In this document: positions 8,666 through 15,927 of the stretch, piece by piece | How positions within the stretch are numbered: position 1 is the first letter of the stretch | Layout: each line of letters starts with the position of its first letter | Assembly (NCBI GenBank): GCA_035628915.1 | Contig: DASPIW010000012.1 | Span: forward strand, 1 to 64,000 | Direction: 5' to 3' | Source of the DNA: JARBUG01 sp035628915 | Lineage (GTDB): Bacteria; Bacillota; Sulfobacillia; Symbiobacteriales; Symbiobacteriaceae | Length of the DNA: 64,000 nucleotides | Translations under genes and position numbers: made by a program | The notes under the pieces: model-generated | Databases searched by the model: none | The model's input: only the letters and a program-made list of their open reading frames with translations | What the model was told of the DNA's origin: nothing

Positions 8666-8980
8666 TTACGCCTCGATTTTCTCGATGGTGACAGCGGTGA
8701 ACGGCTGCCGGTGACCGGTCTTGCGCCGGTAGTTGGTCTTGTTGTGGTACTTGAAGACGATGATTTTCTTCGCCTTGCCCTGGGCCTTGACCGTGGCGGT
8801 AACCTTGGCACCGGCCACGTAGGGAGCGCCCACGTTCAGGTTGCCGTCGGTGTTCACCATCAGAACCTTGTCGAGGACGACGGTTTCGCCTTCGTTAGCC
8901 GTGAGCTTTTCGATGCGGACGGTTTCGCCGGGCTGCACGCGGTACTGCTTGCCGCCGGTCTCAATGATCGCGTAAGTCAC
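8666..8980 (-). CDS. rplU: Ribosomal protein L21
   Basis: Large-subunit protein binding 23S rRNA. TYAIIETGGKQYRVQPGETVRIEKL at the N-terminus and KIIVFKYHNKTNYRRKTGHRQPFT at the C-terminus are diagnostic. The GTG at 8980 has GGAGGTG seven bases upstream and yields 104 residues, the normal size; the frame is open to 9106, but that region is the transcript leader. First gene of rplU-prp-rpmA, driven by the promoter at 9110-9139. Confidence 0.97.
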   Translation of the reverse strand: MTYAIIETGGKQYRVQPGETVRIEKLTANEGETVVLDKVLMVNTDGNLNVGAPYVAGAKVTATVKAQGKAKKIIVFKYHNKTNYRRKTGHRQPFTAVTIEKIEA

Positions 8981-9102
8981 AAACTGGCACCTCCGAGATG
9001 TAGACTCGCCGAACGCAGGTACGTGGAATGCCCACGGTTTGCGACCTTGTCCGAGCGGTTGCCACCCCGCCGTAGTCCATTTTCCATAGACGCGCGCAGG
9101 CG
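8981..9102 (-). promoter_or_regulatory. rplU: 5' leader of rplU, possible L21 autoregulatory element
   Basis: About 122 bases separate the predicted transcript start from the L21 GTG, with several GC-rich inverted segments and no ORF with a ribosome binding site. Firmicutes often carry an L21-binding leader here. I did not match the consensus structure base by base, so this is positional inference. Confidence 0.4.
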
Positions 9103-9109
9103 ACAAGTC

Positions 9110-9139
9110 AGTTTACCATGTCATTTAGTTGGCTGTCAA
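9110..9139 (-). promoter_or_regulatory. Promoter of rplU-prp-rpmA
   Basis: TTGACA (9134-9139) and TAAACT (9110-9115) on the minus strand with an 18-base spacer. The -35 box is a perfect match to the housekeeping consensus. Confidence 0.7.
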
Positions 9140-9200
9140 CGCAGGCCGCGATCGCGCATCCCACCCACATTTTTCCCAGCGGCGTCGGCGCAGTATTTCG

Positions 9201-9280
9201 CTGCCAGAAGCAAGGATAAGCCCACGCCTCGCAGGAATCCACATGGTGGATTGTAAATATTTGCCGGGAACTTCTGGCAG
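9201..9280 (+). promoter_or_regulatory. Inverted repeats in the leader of the beta-propeller gene
   Basis: CTGCCAGAAG (9201-9210) is exactly repeated in inverse orientation at 9271-9280, immediately before the ribosome binding site. Inside it is a smaller hairpin, AATCCAC-ATG-GTGGATT (9236-9252). The long-range pairing would bring the start region into a stem. Function unknown. Confidence 0.45.
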
Positions 9281-9296
9281 AAAGGTGAGGCTGCGT

Positions 9297-11159
9297 ATGC
9301 ACGCACGCTTGCTTCGACGGCGGTCAGGCCCCTGGGTAGCCGTGGCGGTCCTATGGGTCATGCTCGCCGGACTGGTGGGGAACATGCCCGCTGCTCATGC
9401 GGTGGGAACCGGCAGGACTTACACGGATGATGCAGACTTTGACGAAGGGATCCTGGTCGGTGTCAACCACGATGCGCCCAACAACAACCAGCTTCAGCTC
9501 AATGTGGGCTCCACTACCTTCCCCTTCATTTGGGTCGCCAACTCCAATAACGGCACCATCTCCAAGCTCGACACCGTAACGGGCGCGGAACTGGGCCGGT
9601 ACCGGACGGCGCCCGTCGGCTCACCCACCAACCCGTCCCGTACGACGGTCGACCTGGACGGAAACGTCTGGGTTGGCAACCGTGACGGTAACACCATCAC
9701 CAAAGTGGGCTTGAAAGAGGCCGGCAACTGCATCGACCGCAATGGCAACGGGGTCATCGACACGTCGACCGGTGCGGGGGATATCAGAGCCTGGCCGGTG
9801 GCCGGTCCCACGGACGAATGCGTCCTCCTGCATATCGCTTTCCCGTCCGGCAAGGGGAGCAACGTCCGCATGGTGGCCATCGACGCGGACAACAACGTGT
9901 GGGCCGGTGCCTCGAACAGCACATGGTTCCACCACTTCCGCGGCTCCGACGGCGCGCTGCTTCTCTCCCGCCAGCTGCCTTCGGGCATCAACTACGGCGG
10001 ACTGGTCGACCCGGAAGGCAACCTCTGGATCGCCACCTTTAGTAGTTGGAAGTTGCACAAGTACAACATTGCGACGGACACATTCACAACTGTCAACCTG
10101 CCGCACGAATCCTACGGCCTCGGGATCGACCAGTTCGGCAACATCTGGAACAGCGGCTGGTGTCATGGGAATATCAGCAAGATCAACCGGGCCACGGCGA
10201 CCATCACAGCCACTTACCCGATTCCGGGCGGCGGCTGTGTACGTGGCGTCGCCGTTGAGGACAACGGCGATGTTTGGGTGGCAAACTCGAGCACGGGCCG
10301 GGCCAACCACCTGGGAAACGACGGATCCAACAAGGGCAACGTCATCACCGGCAACACGCCGACCGGTGTGGCCGTTGACGCAGCCGGCAAGGTGTGGGTC
10401 ACCAACTACGGCTCTAGCAATGTGACCCGTATCGACCCCGTCACCCATGCTGCCAGCAACTTCGCCGTGGGCGCCGGCCCTTACAACTACTCCGACATGA
10501 CCGGGATCATCGTCCGCAACATCACCACCACGGTCGGCACCTGGACGGTGGTCCACGACAGCGGCGAAGCCGGTACTGATTGGGGCACGCTCTCCTGGAA
10601 CGGCTCGACGCCGGCCGGCACCGGTATCTCTGGCCGGGTGCGGGCCGCCGATACCTTGGCGGGCCTGGGCGCCCAGCCGTATGTAGGCGTCGGCAACGGT
10701 TTCGGCTTCTCCGGCGTGACCGGACGATACATCCAGATCGAAATGAAACTGGAGACGACCACCGACGGGGTAACGCCTGTGCTGTACGACGTCGACATTC
10801 AGCCGCAGGTTCCGTGCCCGCCCACGCCCACACTGCAGTGGAATTCACCGCTCAGCACTGCGGCGGTGTACAACCTCTCCGCCGCCGGTACGCTGCCCAT
10901 CAGCTTTACGTACGGGTCCTGCGGAGGGTTCATCCACGATGAGTCAGTGATCATCCTCATTCAAGATCCGGCGCATCTGGAATACCCGGTGACCGCCTAC
11001 ATGTACGGGGCTGACATCGAAATCGACGACCTCGCGGAGGAGTACCGACAGACCTTCTACGCCGAATGGTACGGCCTCTCGGCGGGCACTGACCTGCAAG
11101 TGAAAGTATTCATTGGCGATCAGTTCGTTGGCGAGGCCCTGGTCCACATCATTCCGTAG
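9297..11159 (+). CDS. Secreted beta-propeller protein (Vgb/NHL-like repeats)
   Basis: A signal peptide (MHARLLRRRSGPWVAVAV...AAHA, about 36 residues) leads a 620-residue exported protein. Repeats of the type (V/I/L)W-(V/I/A)-A/G-N/T followed by I/V-x-K/R-I/Y-D/N (for example VWVGNRDGNTITKVGL and VWVTNYGSSNVTRID) resemble the six-bladed virginiamycin-lyase/NHL propeller. One inserted loop, DRNGNGVID, looks like an EF-hand calcium site. The C-terminal 200 residues are a separate beta-rich region without a recognised domain. The ATG has AAAGGTGAGG six bases upstream; the frame is open to 9129 but without a better start. It overlaps the ribosome binding site of the TasA-like gene that follows, so the two are co-translated. 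Substrate or partner unknown. Confidence 0.8.
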   Translation: MHARLLRRRSGPWVAVAVLWVMLAGLVGNMPAAHAVGTGRTYTDDADFDEGILVGVNHDAPNNNQLQLNVGSTTFPFIWVANSNNGTISKLDTVTGAELGRYRTAPVGSPTNPSRTTVDLDGNVWVGNRDGNTITKVGLKEAGNCIDRNGNGVIDTSTGAGDIRAWPVAGPTDECVLLHIAFPSGKGSNVRMVAIDADNNVWAGASNSTWFHHFRGSDGALLLSRQLPSGINYGGLVDPEGNLWIATFSSWKLHKYNIATDTFTTVNLPHESYGLGIDQFGNIWNSGWCHGNISKINRATATITATYPIPGGGCVRGVAVEDNGDVWVANSSTGRANHLGNDGSNKGNVITGNTPTGVAVDAAGKVWVTNYGSSNVTRIDPVTHAASNFAVGAGPYNYSDMTGIIVRNITTTVGTWTVVHDSGEAGTDWGTLSWNGSTPAGTGISGRVRAADTLAGLGAQPYVGVGNGFGFSGVTGRYIQIEMKLETTTDGVTPVLYDVDIQPQVPCPPTPTLQWNSPLSTAAVYNLSAAGTLPISFTYGSCGGFIHDESVIILIQDPAHLEYPVTAYMYGADIEIDDLAEEYRQTFYAEWYGLSAGTDLQVKVFIGDQFVGEALVHIIP

Positions 11160-11172
11160 GAGGTGGCTATTG

Positions 11173-11793
11173 ATGCGAACCAAACTCCGCTTGGTTCTGG
11201 GCGCGGTGCTCGTGACGGCCCTGGGAGTATCTGCGGGTACAGTCGCCCTGTTCAGTGCGGCCACGGCGAACCAGGACAACACGATTACCGCCGGTACCCT
11301 GGCAATCAACAGTTGGCGGGACCAGGGCGACACGATTCCGGGTCCCATGTTCTATACCACGCCGGCCGAAGGGCAGACACCGGGCGGAACCAACGGCCTC
11401 CTGCCTACGGGCCTGTGGGCGCCCGGCGATACGCACCACCGGGTGCTGATGGTGCGCAATGAGGGAAGCCTGGATGCCTGGCTGGTAAGCGTGGGTGCGG
11501 ACCTGCATTCGGGATCCATGCACCTGGCAAACAAGCTGCAGTACAAGGTGACTACCGACGCCGCCGGGCTCGTAGTCATTGCCAGTGGCACCCTGGGAAG
11601 CCTGATTGGTACGGATGTGGCATTTCCGAGCAAGATCGCTCTGAACGCTCCGGCGATCCCGATACCCAGCCGGCCCCCGAAGCCGTTCCACTTCTGGGTG
11701 ACGCTGCCCCTGGATGCAGACAACTCGTATCAGGGTGAGACGGTGCGGGTCAACTTCTTCATCAACGCAGAGCAGAAGAAGAACAACCCGTAG
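11173..11793 (+). CDS. TasA/camelysin-like secreted protein 1
   Basis: Probably a secreted fibre or matrix protein. A hydrophobic signal (residues 5-25, LVLGAVLVTALGVSAGTVALF) is followed by SAATANQDNTITAGTLAI, the usual TasA/CalY entry. It shares PGPMFYTTPAEG, LPTGLWAPGD and a terminal ADNSYQGETVRVNF with two neighbours. The C-terminus is lysine/asparagine rich. The start has AGGAGGTGG, overlapping the stop of the propeller gene 13 bases upstream. Length is 206 residues. Confidence 0.8.
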   Translation: MRTKLRLVLGAVLVTALGVSAGTVALFSAATANQDNTITAGTLAINSWRDQGDTIPGPMFYTTPAEGQTPGGTNGLLPTGLWAPGDTHHRVLMVRNEGSLDAWLVSVGADLHSGSMHLANKLQYKVTTDAAGLVVIASGTLGSLIGTDVAFPSKIALNAPAIPIPSRPPKPFHFWVTLPLDADNSYQGETVRVNFFINAEQKKNNP

Positions 11794-11818
11794 GTGTTTC
11801 GTTCGGGGCAAAGCGATG

Positions 11819-11844
11819 GGGGCTCCGGGTCAACCCGGGGCCCC
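11819..11844. terminator. Terminator between convergent TasA-like genes
   Basis: The hairpin with arms GGGGcTCCGGGT and ACCCGGgGCCCC and a 2-base loop lies between the convergent stops at 11793 and 11854 and is followed on the plus strand by TTGCTT. It could serve both directions. Confidence 0.55.
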
Positions 11845-11853
11845 TTGCTTGGC

Positions 11854-12795
11854 TTAGCGGCACGGCGGCGTCACGATGGCGTCGGAACCTTCGTAGTGCT
11901 CGCCGTCTTCGCCGGAAATCGTCAGCATTGCCTGGGTCATGCCGCAGGTGAAGCGGCTGGCCCGGTTGTCGAATTTCAGCATCAGATCCTGATAGCCATC
12001 GCCGTTCCAGTCCTCGTACGACTTGCGCAGGGGGCGTGCGCGACCCGGGCCGAAGCGGGCCGTCTCCCAGTCCAGATCCCGTACGTTGAGGGTGGCGCTG
12101 CCGTTGACCGCCACCGGGATGTTCCCACGGGCGCCCGGGTTGATCGGGTTGGGCCAGCTGTTGGGGTGCACATCGATCGTGAGCGGATGGATGACCTGAC
12201 TGGCCAGAATGTGAATGTCCGCCTGTAGTGACCGACCCTGGTAGCTGTTCCCGACGCTCCGGTCAAAGGAGACGGAGAAGGTCAAGTCCGCTCGTCGGCC
12301 ACGCGGAAGCGGAACGGGCTGCGAGAGGGGCAGGACGGCGTTCCCGTCAAAATCGGAAAGGAACCCGTCGTACAGTACTTGATCCTCCTCGTTCCGCACC
12401 GTGAGGGTCAGTTTTGGGGCGAGCATCACATCGCCGCTGACCTGAATTTGCAGTTGATCCAGCTGAAAAGTATCATCGCAGTCGATGTTCCTGACGGTCA
12501 GCACCCTGGTGACTGCGTCGCCTGGGGCCCACCGCCCCGTAGGATACAGCCCCTCAGGACCGGATTGGGCAGCCCCCTCGGACGGCGTGGTGTAGAACAT
12601 GGGTCCCGCCCACCCCACTGATGCCGCGTTGGGTGGAACGCTGTCGCCGTTGCCACGCCAGCTGATGACAGACGCTTCATAAAAAGAGAAGGCCGGCGTT
12701 GGCACGGACCAGGCGGCAAAGGCGAAACCCCCGACGACCCCGGCGGTCGTGGCTACCCATAGGCCGGAGCTCACCAGAAGACGCTTCAAGCGCAT
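11854..12795 (-). CDS. TasA-like secreted protein 2 with C-terminal calcium-loop domain
   Basis: A signal peptide covers about residues 1-28. The first 190 residues are TasA-like and share GPMFYTTPSEG, YPTGRWAPGD and GNSYQGRSLQADI with the paralogues. The last 120 residues are a different module: IDVHPNSWPNPINPGARGNIPVAV...EDWNGDGYQDLMLKF, which resembles a surface-protein domain found in many environmental bacteria, with an EF-hand-like DWNGDGYQD loop and paired cysteines. The ATG at 12795 follows AGGAAGGA. It is 313 residues, the longest paralogue, and the extra domain suggests a fibre cap or anchor, which is inference. Confidence 0.75.
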   Translation of the reverse strand: MRLKRLLVSSGLWVATTAGVVGGFAFAAWSVPTPAFSFYEASVISWRGNGDSVPPNAASVGWAGPMFYTTPSEGAAQSGPEGLYPTGRWAPGDAVTRVLTVRNIDCDDTFQLDQLQIQVSGDVMLAPKLTLTVRNEEDQVLYDGFLSDFDGNAVLPLSQPVPLPRGRRADLTFSVSFDRSVGNSYQGRSLQADIHILASQVIHPLTIDVHPNSWPNPINPGARGNIPVAVNGSATLNVRDLDWETARFGPGRARPLRKSYEDWNGDGYQDLMLKFDNRASRFTCGMTQAMLTISGEDGEHYEGSDAIVTPPCR

Positions 12796-12905
12796 GGTGT
12801 GTCCTTCCTCTCCACGCTGCTCGAAAGAAGCGGGAGTGCCCAGCGTGAGCACTCCCGTCGATTGATCGCCCACGCTAGCTCTCGTGACGCCCTGACGTCA
12901 GCAAG

Positions 12906-13535
12906 CTAGGGATTGTTGGGCATCTGCACGGAGTTGACCTTGAAGTCGATGACCAGCGACTGCCCCTGGTAGCTGTTGTCGGCGCTGATGTCGAACCTGA
13001 CTTTGAACTTCATGTGCCGGTTGCTGCTCAGGAAGAGCGGAATCTGGGTGGTATCCGGGTACAGGATGGGCACCGGGCCGGCCAGGAAGGTGCTGAGCCA
13101 GCCTTCGCCAACCTTCACGTCAGGTCCGCCGCCCTGGGGGGTCCAGATCTCGACCCACAGCTTGTTGGCCATGGGGAGGTACCCGCCGGGATGCATGCTC
13201 GCCTCAATGGTGGTCAGCCAGGCGCTCATCGTGCTGCAGGAATTGGGATTATGGACTGTGAGGGTCCGGGTGTGTTCATCCCCGGGCGCCCACAAGCCGG
13301 TGGGGAGCGTGCCGGGCACGCTGACCGGCGGCGGCGTGGCACCTTGCGCCGGCGTGACATAGAACATGGGGCCGGGGACAGGGTCGCCGTCATTGCGCTC
13401 AGACGTAATACAGAGCGTGCCGGCGGTGAAGTTATTGGTCGATGAGGTCGAGTCAGAGAATAAGGCGAGTGTCGTCCCCACGCCCAGCGCTACTGCCAGC
13501 ACCGCTGAACTCGCCAGGATAAGCTGTTTCTTCAC
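12906..13535 (-). CDS. TasA-like secreted protein 3
   Basis: A signal peptide (VKKQLILASSAVLAVALGVG) is followed by TTLALFSDSTSSTNNFTAGTLCI, the TasA/CalY motif. It shares PGPMFYVTPAQG, LPTGLWAPGD and ADNSYQGQSLVIDFKV with paralogues 1 and 2. I chose the GTG at 13535 because GGAGG lies eight bases upstream; an ATG at 13550 sits in front of that element and lacks its own. The length is 209 residues. It lies between paralogues 2 and 4, with gaps of about 64-110 bases. Confidence 0.8.
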   Translation of the reverse strand: MKKQLILASSAVLAVALGVGTTLALFSDSTSSTNNFTAGTLCITSERNDGDPVPGPMFYVTPAQGATPPPVSVPGTLPTGLWAPGDEHTRTLTVHNPNSCSTMSAWLTTIEASMHPGGYLPMANKLWVEIWTPQGGGPDVKVGEGWLSTFLAGPVPILYPDTTQIPLFLSSNRHMKFKVRFDISADNSYQGQSLVIDFKVNSVQMPNNP

Positions 13536-13599
13536 GTTTCGGGCCTCCATTTCAGCCCAGCCGGGGTTGGCGTACCCCGGCTGGGCGTACGGCTATGCG

Positions 13600-14103
13600 T
13601 TAGTTCCAGGAGGTCGGGCCGGCGCCGGTGGTGTTATTCGCGGATTGGACGGCGTAGAAGTTGACCGTCACGACAGCGCTGTCGCCCTGGCAGCTGTTAC
13701 CGGCAGCCAGCGGGAGCATCCAGTTGAAGGTGACGGCACGATGCTGGCCGTTGGTGGCGGCCGGGCCGACAACCGTCTTGGTGTTCGCCAGGTTGCTGAC
13801 CTGGAGGCTGTTGGCGCCGTCGCAGGTAGCCAGGCTGCCGGACAGCATGGCGGTGTAGCCGATCCATGCGGAGAGGCTGCCGGTGTACTCGACGTCGCAG
13901 GTAAAGCTGCCGTTGTCGCCCGGGGCGATGTTGTTATAGGTGTTGGTGCAGCCGGCGACGGAGCCGAGGGTCACAGTACCCGCCGAGAACGTGTTGTCAT
14001 TGTTCGCCGTCTGAGCCGTGAACAATGCGAAGCTTGCGGCGCTCACGATCAGCGCAGTCACACCAACGGCCAGGAGCGAGAGAGCCATCTTCTTTCCGAA
14101 CAT
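13600..14103 (-). CDS. TasA/camelysin-like secreted protein 4 (short form)
   Basis: The N-terminus KKMALSLLAVGVTALIVSAASFALFTAQTANNDNTFSAGTVTL is the classic CalY/TasA pattern. The 167-residue protein lacks the PGPMFY and LWAPGD blocks of its neighbours but keeps the closing AGNSCQGDSAVVTVNF, so it may be a minor subunit. Four cysteines (C53, C69 and two later) could form disulfides. GAGGAGG precedes the ATG. It is the gene nearest sipW. Confidence 0.8.
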   Translation of the reverse strand: MFGKKMALSLLAVGVTALIVSAASFALFTAQTANNDNTFSAGTVTLGSVAGCTNTYNNIAPGDNGSFTCDVEYTGSLSAWIGYTAMLSGSLATCDGANSLQVSNLANTKTVVGPAATNGQHRAVTFNWMLPLAAGNSCQGDSAVVTVNFYAVQSANNTTGAGPTSWN

Positions 14104-14203
14104 TCGTGTACTCCTCCTCAGAGTAGACCTTAGTTTTTGAGCCGGCGCCGGGGCTATTTGACGTCAGGGCGTCACGACAGGGAGCCTGGGTCTCGCGCGG
14201 TTT

Positions 14204-14830
14204 TCACTGGGATTGGGACTGGTTCTGCGTCTGGTCCGGAGTCTGGTCCGGGCCGGCCTCGGCTCTGGCTTCTGCGCGCTTGGCGGCTTCTGCTTCGGAC
14301 ATGGCCTGCCACATCTTGCGGAACTCCATGGCGATGATGATGACGCCAGGGAGAATCACGAACAGCGCGATCCCAATCGGCTTGCGGATAAAGCTGGAGA
14401 CATAGCCAAAGTAGGGAACCCGCCATTCATACCGGCCGATGACCTGCTCGGGCGCCACGACGGCGGTGTCAGGTGCGAGGTTGTTGTCGCCCTTGGTGCC
14501 GAAGGCCACGGGGCGCCCGGCCACCTTTACGGTGCCGATGACACGGTGGGTGATCAGCATGTCCGCCTTCTCTTTGGTGCGGAAGGTGATGATATCGCCG
14601 TCCTGTACTTCGTTGGCCGGGTCGGCCAGGGGGCGGACGATGATGACGTCGCCGGTGTGGATGGCGGGCTCCATGGAGCCGCTGAGAACGGAGAGGACCT
14701 TGCGCCCGGCGATGGTCGGGATGGCATCGCCGGAGCGCCGGGCTGAGAAGGCCAGGATTGCTGCCGTGGCGATGGCCAGTACCAGCAGGCCCGTGATCAG
14801 CCCGTTGAGGATCTTCAGGGCAATCTTCAA
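14204..14830 (-). CDS. sipW: Signal peptidase I, SipW/archaeal type
   Basis: Membrane serine protease of the endoplasmic-reticulum/archaeal type, which in Bacillus processes TasA and TapA. Membrane segments lie at residues 7-30 and about 150-170. The catalytic Ser is in VLSGSMEPAIHTGD and the catalytic His in MLITHRVIG; GTKGDNN supplies the conserved Asp region. This Ser-His arrangement, rather than Ser-Lys, defines the class. The C-terminus is a Gln/Ala/Glu-rich cytoplasmic tail. It stands upstream of the TasA-like genes on the same strand, so these are its likely substrates. Confidence 0.92.
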   Translation of the reverse strand: MKIALKILNGLITGLLVLAIATAAILAFSARRSGDAIPTIAGRKVLSVLSGSMEPAIHTGDVIIVRPLADPANEVQDGDIITFRTKEKADMLITHRVIGTVKVAGRPVAFGTKGDNNLAPDTAVVAPEQVIGRYEWRVPYFGYVSSFIRKPIGIALFVILPGVIIIAMEFRKMWQAMSEAEAAKRAEARAEAGPDQTPDQTQNQSQSQ

Positions 14831-14854
14831 AGAACACCCTCCTTTTGGTGCGGA

Positions 14855-15787
14855 TCAAACGCCCGTGGGGGGCGGGGCCTCGGGCGCCGGCGGCGGGGCC
14901 TCGGGCGGCGCCGGGGGCGGGGCCTCGTCCGGCGCCGGGGGCGGGGCCTCGGGCGCCGGGGGCGGGGCCTCGGGCGCCGGGGGCGGGGCCTCGGGCGCCG
15001 GGGGCGGGGCCTCGTCCGGCGCCGGGGGCGGGGCCTCGTCCGGCGCCGGGGGCGGGGCCTCGGGCGCCGGCGGCGGAGCCTCGGGCGCCGCCGGGGGCGG
15101 GGCCTCGGGCGGCGCCGGGGGCGGGGCCTCGGGCGCCGGCGGCGGAGCCTCAGGCGCCGGGAGCGGGGCTTCCGGCGCGAGCAGCGCACCGTCCGGCCCC
15201 ACGAGCCCCGGGTCAAAGATCTTGATCTTCCCCGCCGGGTGCACACACCCGGGCGGCAGGGGATCAGGATCATGCACATCCGGATCCGCCGGATTCACTA
15301 CCTCGCCCAACACCTGGATCGTCTGAATAACCCCACCCGGATCCGCAGTCACCGTCACCGTATCGCTAATGATTTGCGGACCATTAACAGCGGAATTGGT
15401 GAAATATACCGTGGCTGTATCCCCCGGACCGATCGATGTCGGATCGACCGACACCTCCTTGTCCCGCAGCCACCCGCCGGACACGTCGACCGACAGCGTC
15501 ATCTGAAAGGTGGCCGTGATCTGGCCCAGTACCACATTCGTGCACTTGTCGCCGACATGAAGCGTCCCAACGTTGAACTCCATAGGCGGCAGAGTTACAC
15601 CCGGGGCAGCGTCGATGCTGCTTGCGGCCTCCTTATGGTCAAGGAAGAGACTCGCGGTCCGGTCCACCTGCCCGGCCATTGCCGCGGTGGCCGTCACCAC
15701 AAGGATGCAAATGGCCGCTCCAGCCCGGGTTGATCGTTCCGGCCAACGGCCCACCTTCACCCCACCCCCCGGTCTGTCTTGTCGCAC
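14855..15787 (-). CDS. Exported protein with proline-rich EAPPPAP repeat tail
   Basis: Not assigned to a family. A signal-like hydrophobic stretch (AGAAICILVVTATAAMAG) is followed by about 150 residues of beta-rich sequence with an Ig-like or DUF-type flavour (LSVDVSGGWLRDKEVSVDPTSIGPGDTATVYF). The last 110 residues are near-perfect EAPPPAP units, with DEA and PEA spacers, ending in TGV. The GTG start lacks a clear ribosome binding site; GTGs at 15760 and 15754 are alternatives. Its place next to sipW suggests a cell-wall-spanning stalk or matrix component. Low complexity makes homology unreliable. Confidence 0.7.
   Translation of the reverse strand: MRQDRPGGGVKVGRWPERSTRAGAAICILVVTATAAMAGQVDRTASLFLDHKEAASSIDAAPGVTLPPMEFNVGTLHVGDKCTNVVLGQITATFQMTLSVDVSGGWLRDKEVSVDPTSIGPGDTATVYFTNSAVNGPQIISDTVTVTADPGGVIQTIQVLGEVVNPADPDVHDPDPLPPGCVHPAGKIKIFDPGLVGPDGALLAPEAPLPAPEAPPPAPEAPPPAPPEAPPPAAPEAPPPAPEAPPPAPDEAPPPAPDEAPPPAPEAPPPAPEAPPPAPEAPPPAPDEAPPPAPPEAPPPAPEAPPPTGV
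14862..15175 (-). repeat. GC-rich tandem repeat encoding EAPPPAP
   Basis: Units of about 21 bases (GGCGCCGGGGGCGGGGCCTC on the plus strand) occur roughly 15 times, with 3-base insertions adding GAC or GCC codons. The repeat is in frame in the gene above; unit number is likely to vary between strains. Confidence 0.85.
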
Positions 15788-15876
15788 GGCAAATAGAATT
15801 CGAACTCTCCAGTGCCATTTCCTTCCAATTTCTGGGGGTGACTAGAAACAATCTCCAGGCGAAGTAATCACATACG

Positions 15877-15908
15877 AAAAAAGGCCAACCCCTGAAAGGG
15901 TTGACCTT
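15877..15908 (-). terminator. Terminator after RNase G gene
   Basis: An AAGG-CAACCC / GGGTTG-CCTT stem (15881-15908) is followed by TTTTTT on the minus strand, a textbook intrinsic terminator. Confidence 0.85.
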
Positions 15909-15927
15909 CGTCTATCGCAGCAGAAAC

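Noticed and set aside
9129..9296. N-terminal extension of the propeller protein to 9129
   Set aside because: It would overlap the rplU promoter and lacks a ribosome binding site; the ATG at 9297 has an excellent site followed by a signal peptide.
14439..15326. Collagen-like GASGAGG open frame on the plus strand
   Set aside because: It reads the antisense of SipW and of the EAPPPAP repeat, has no start site and no signal sequence.
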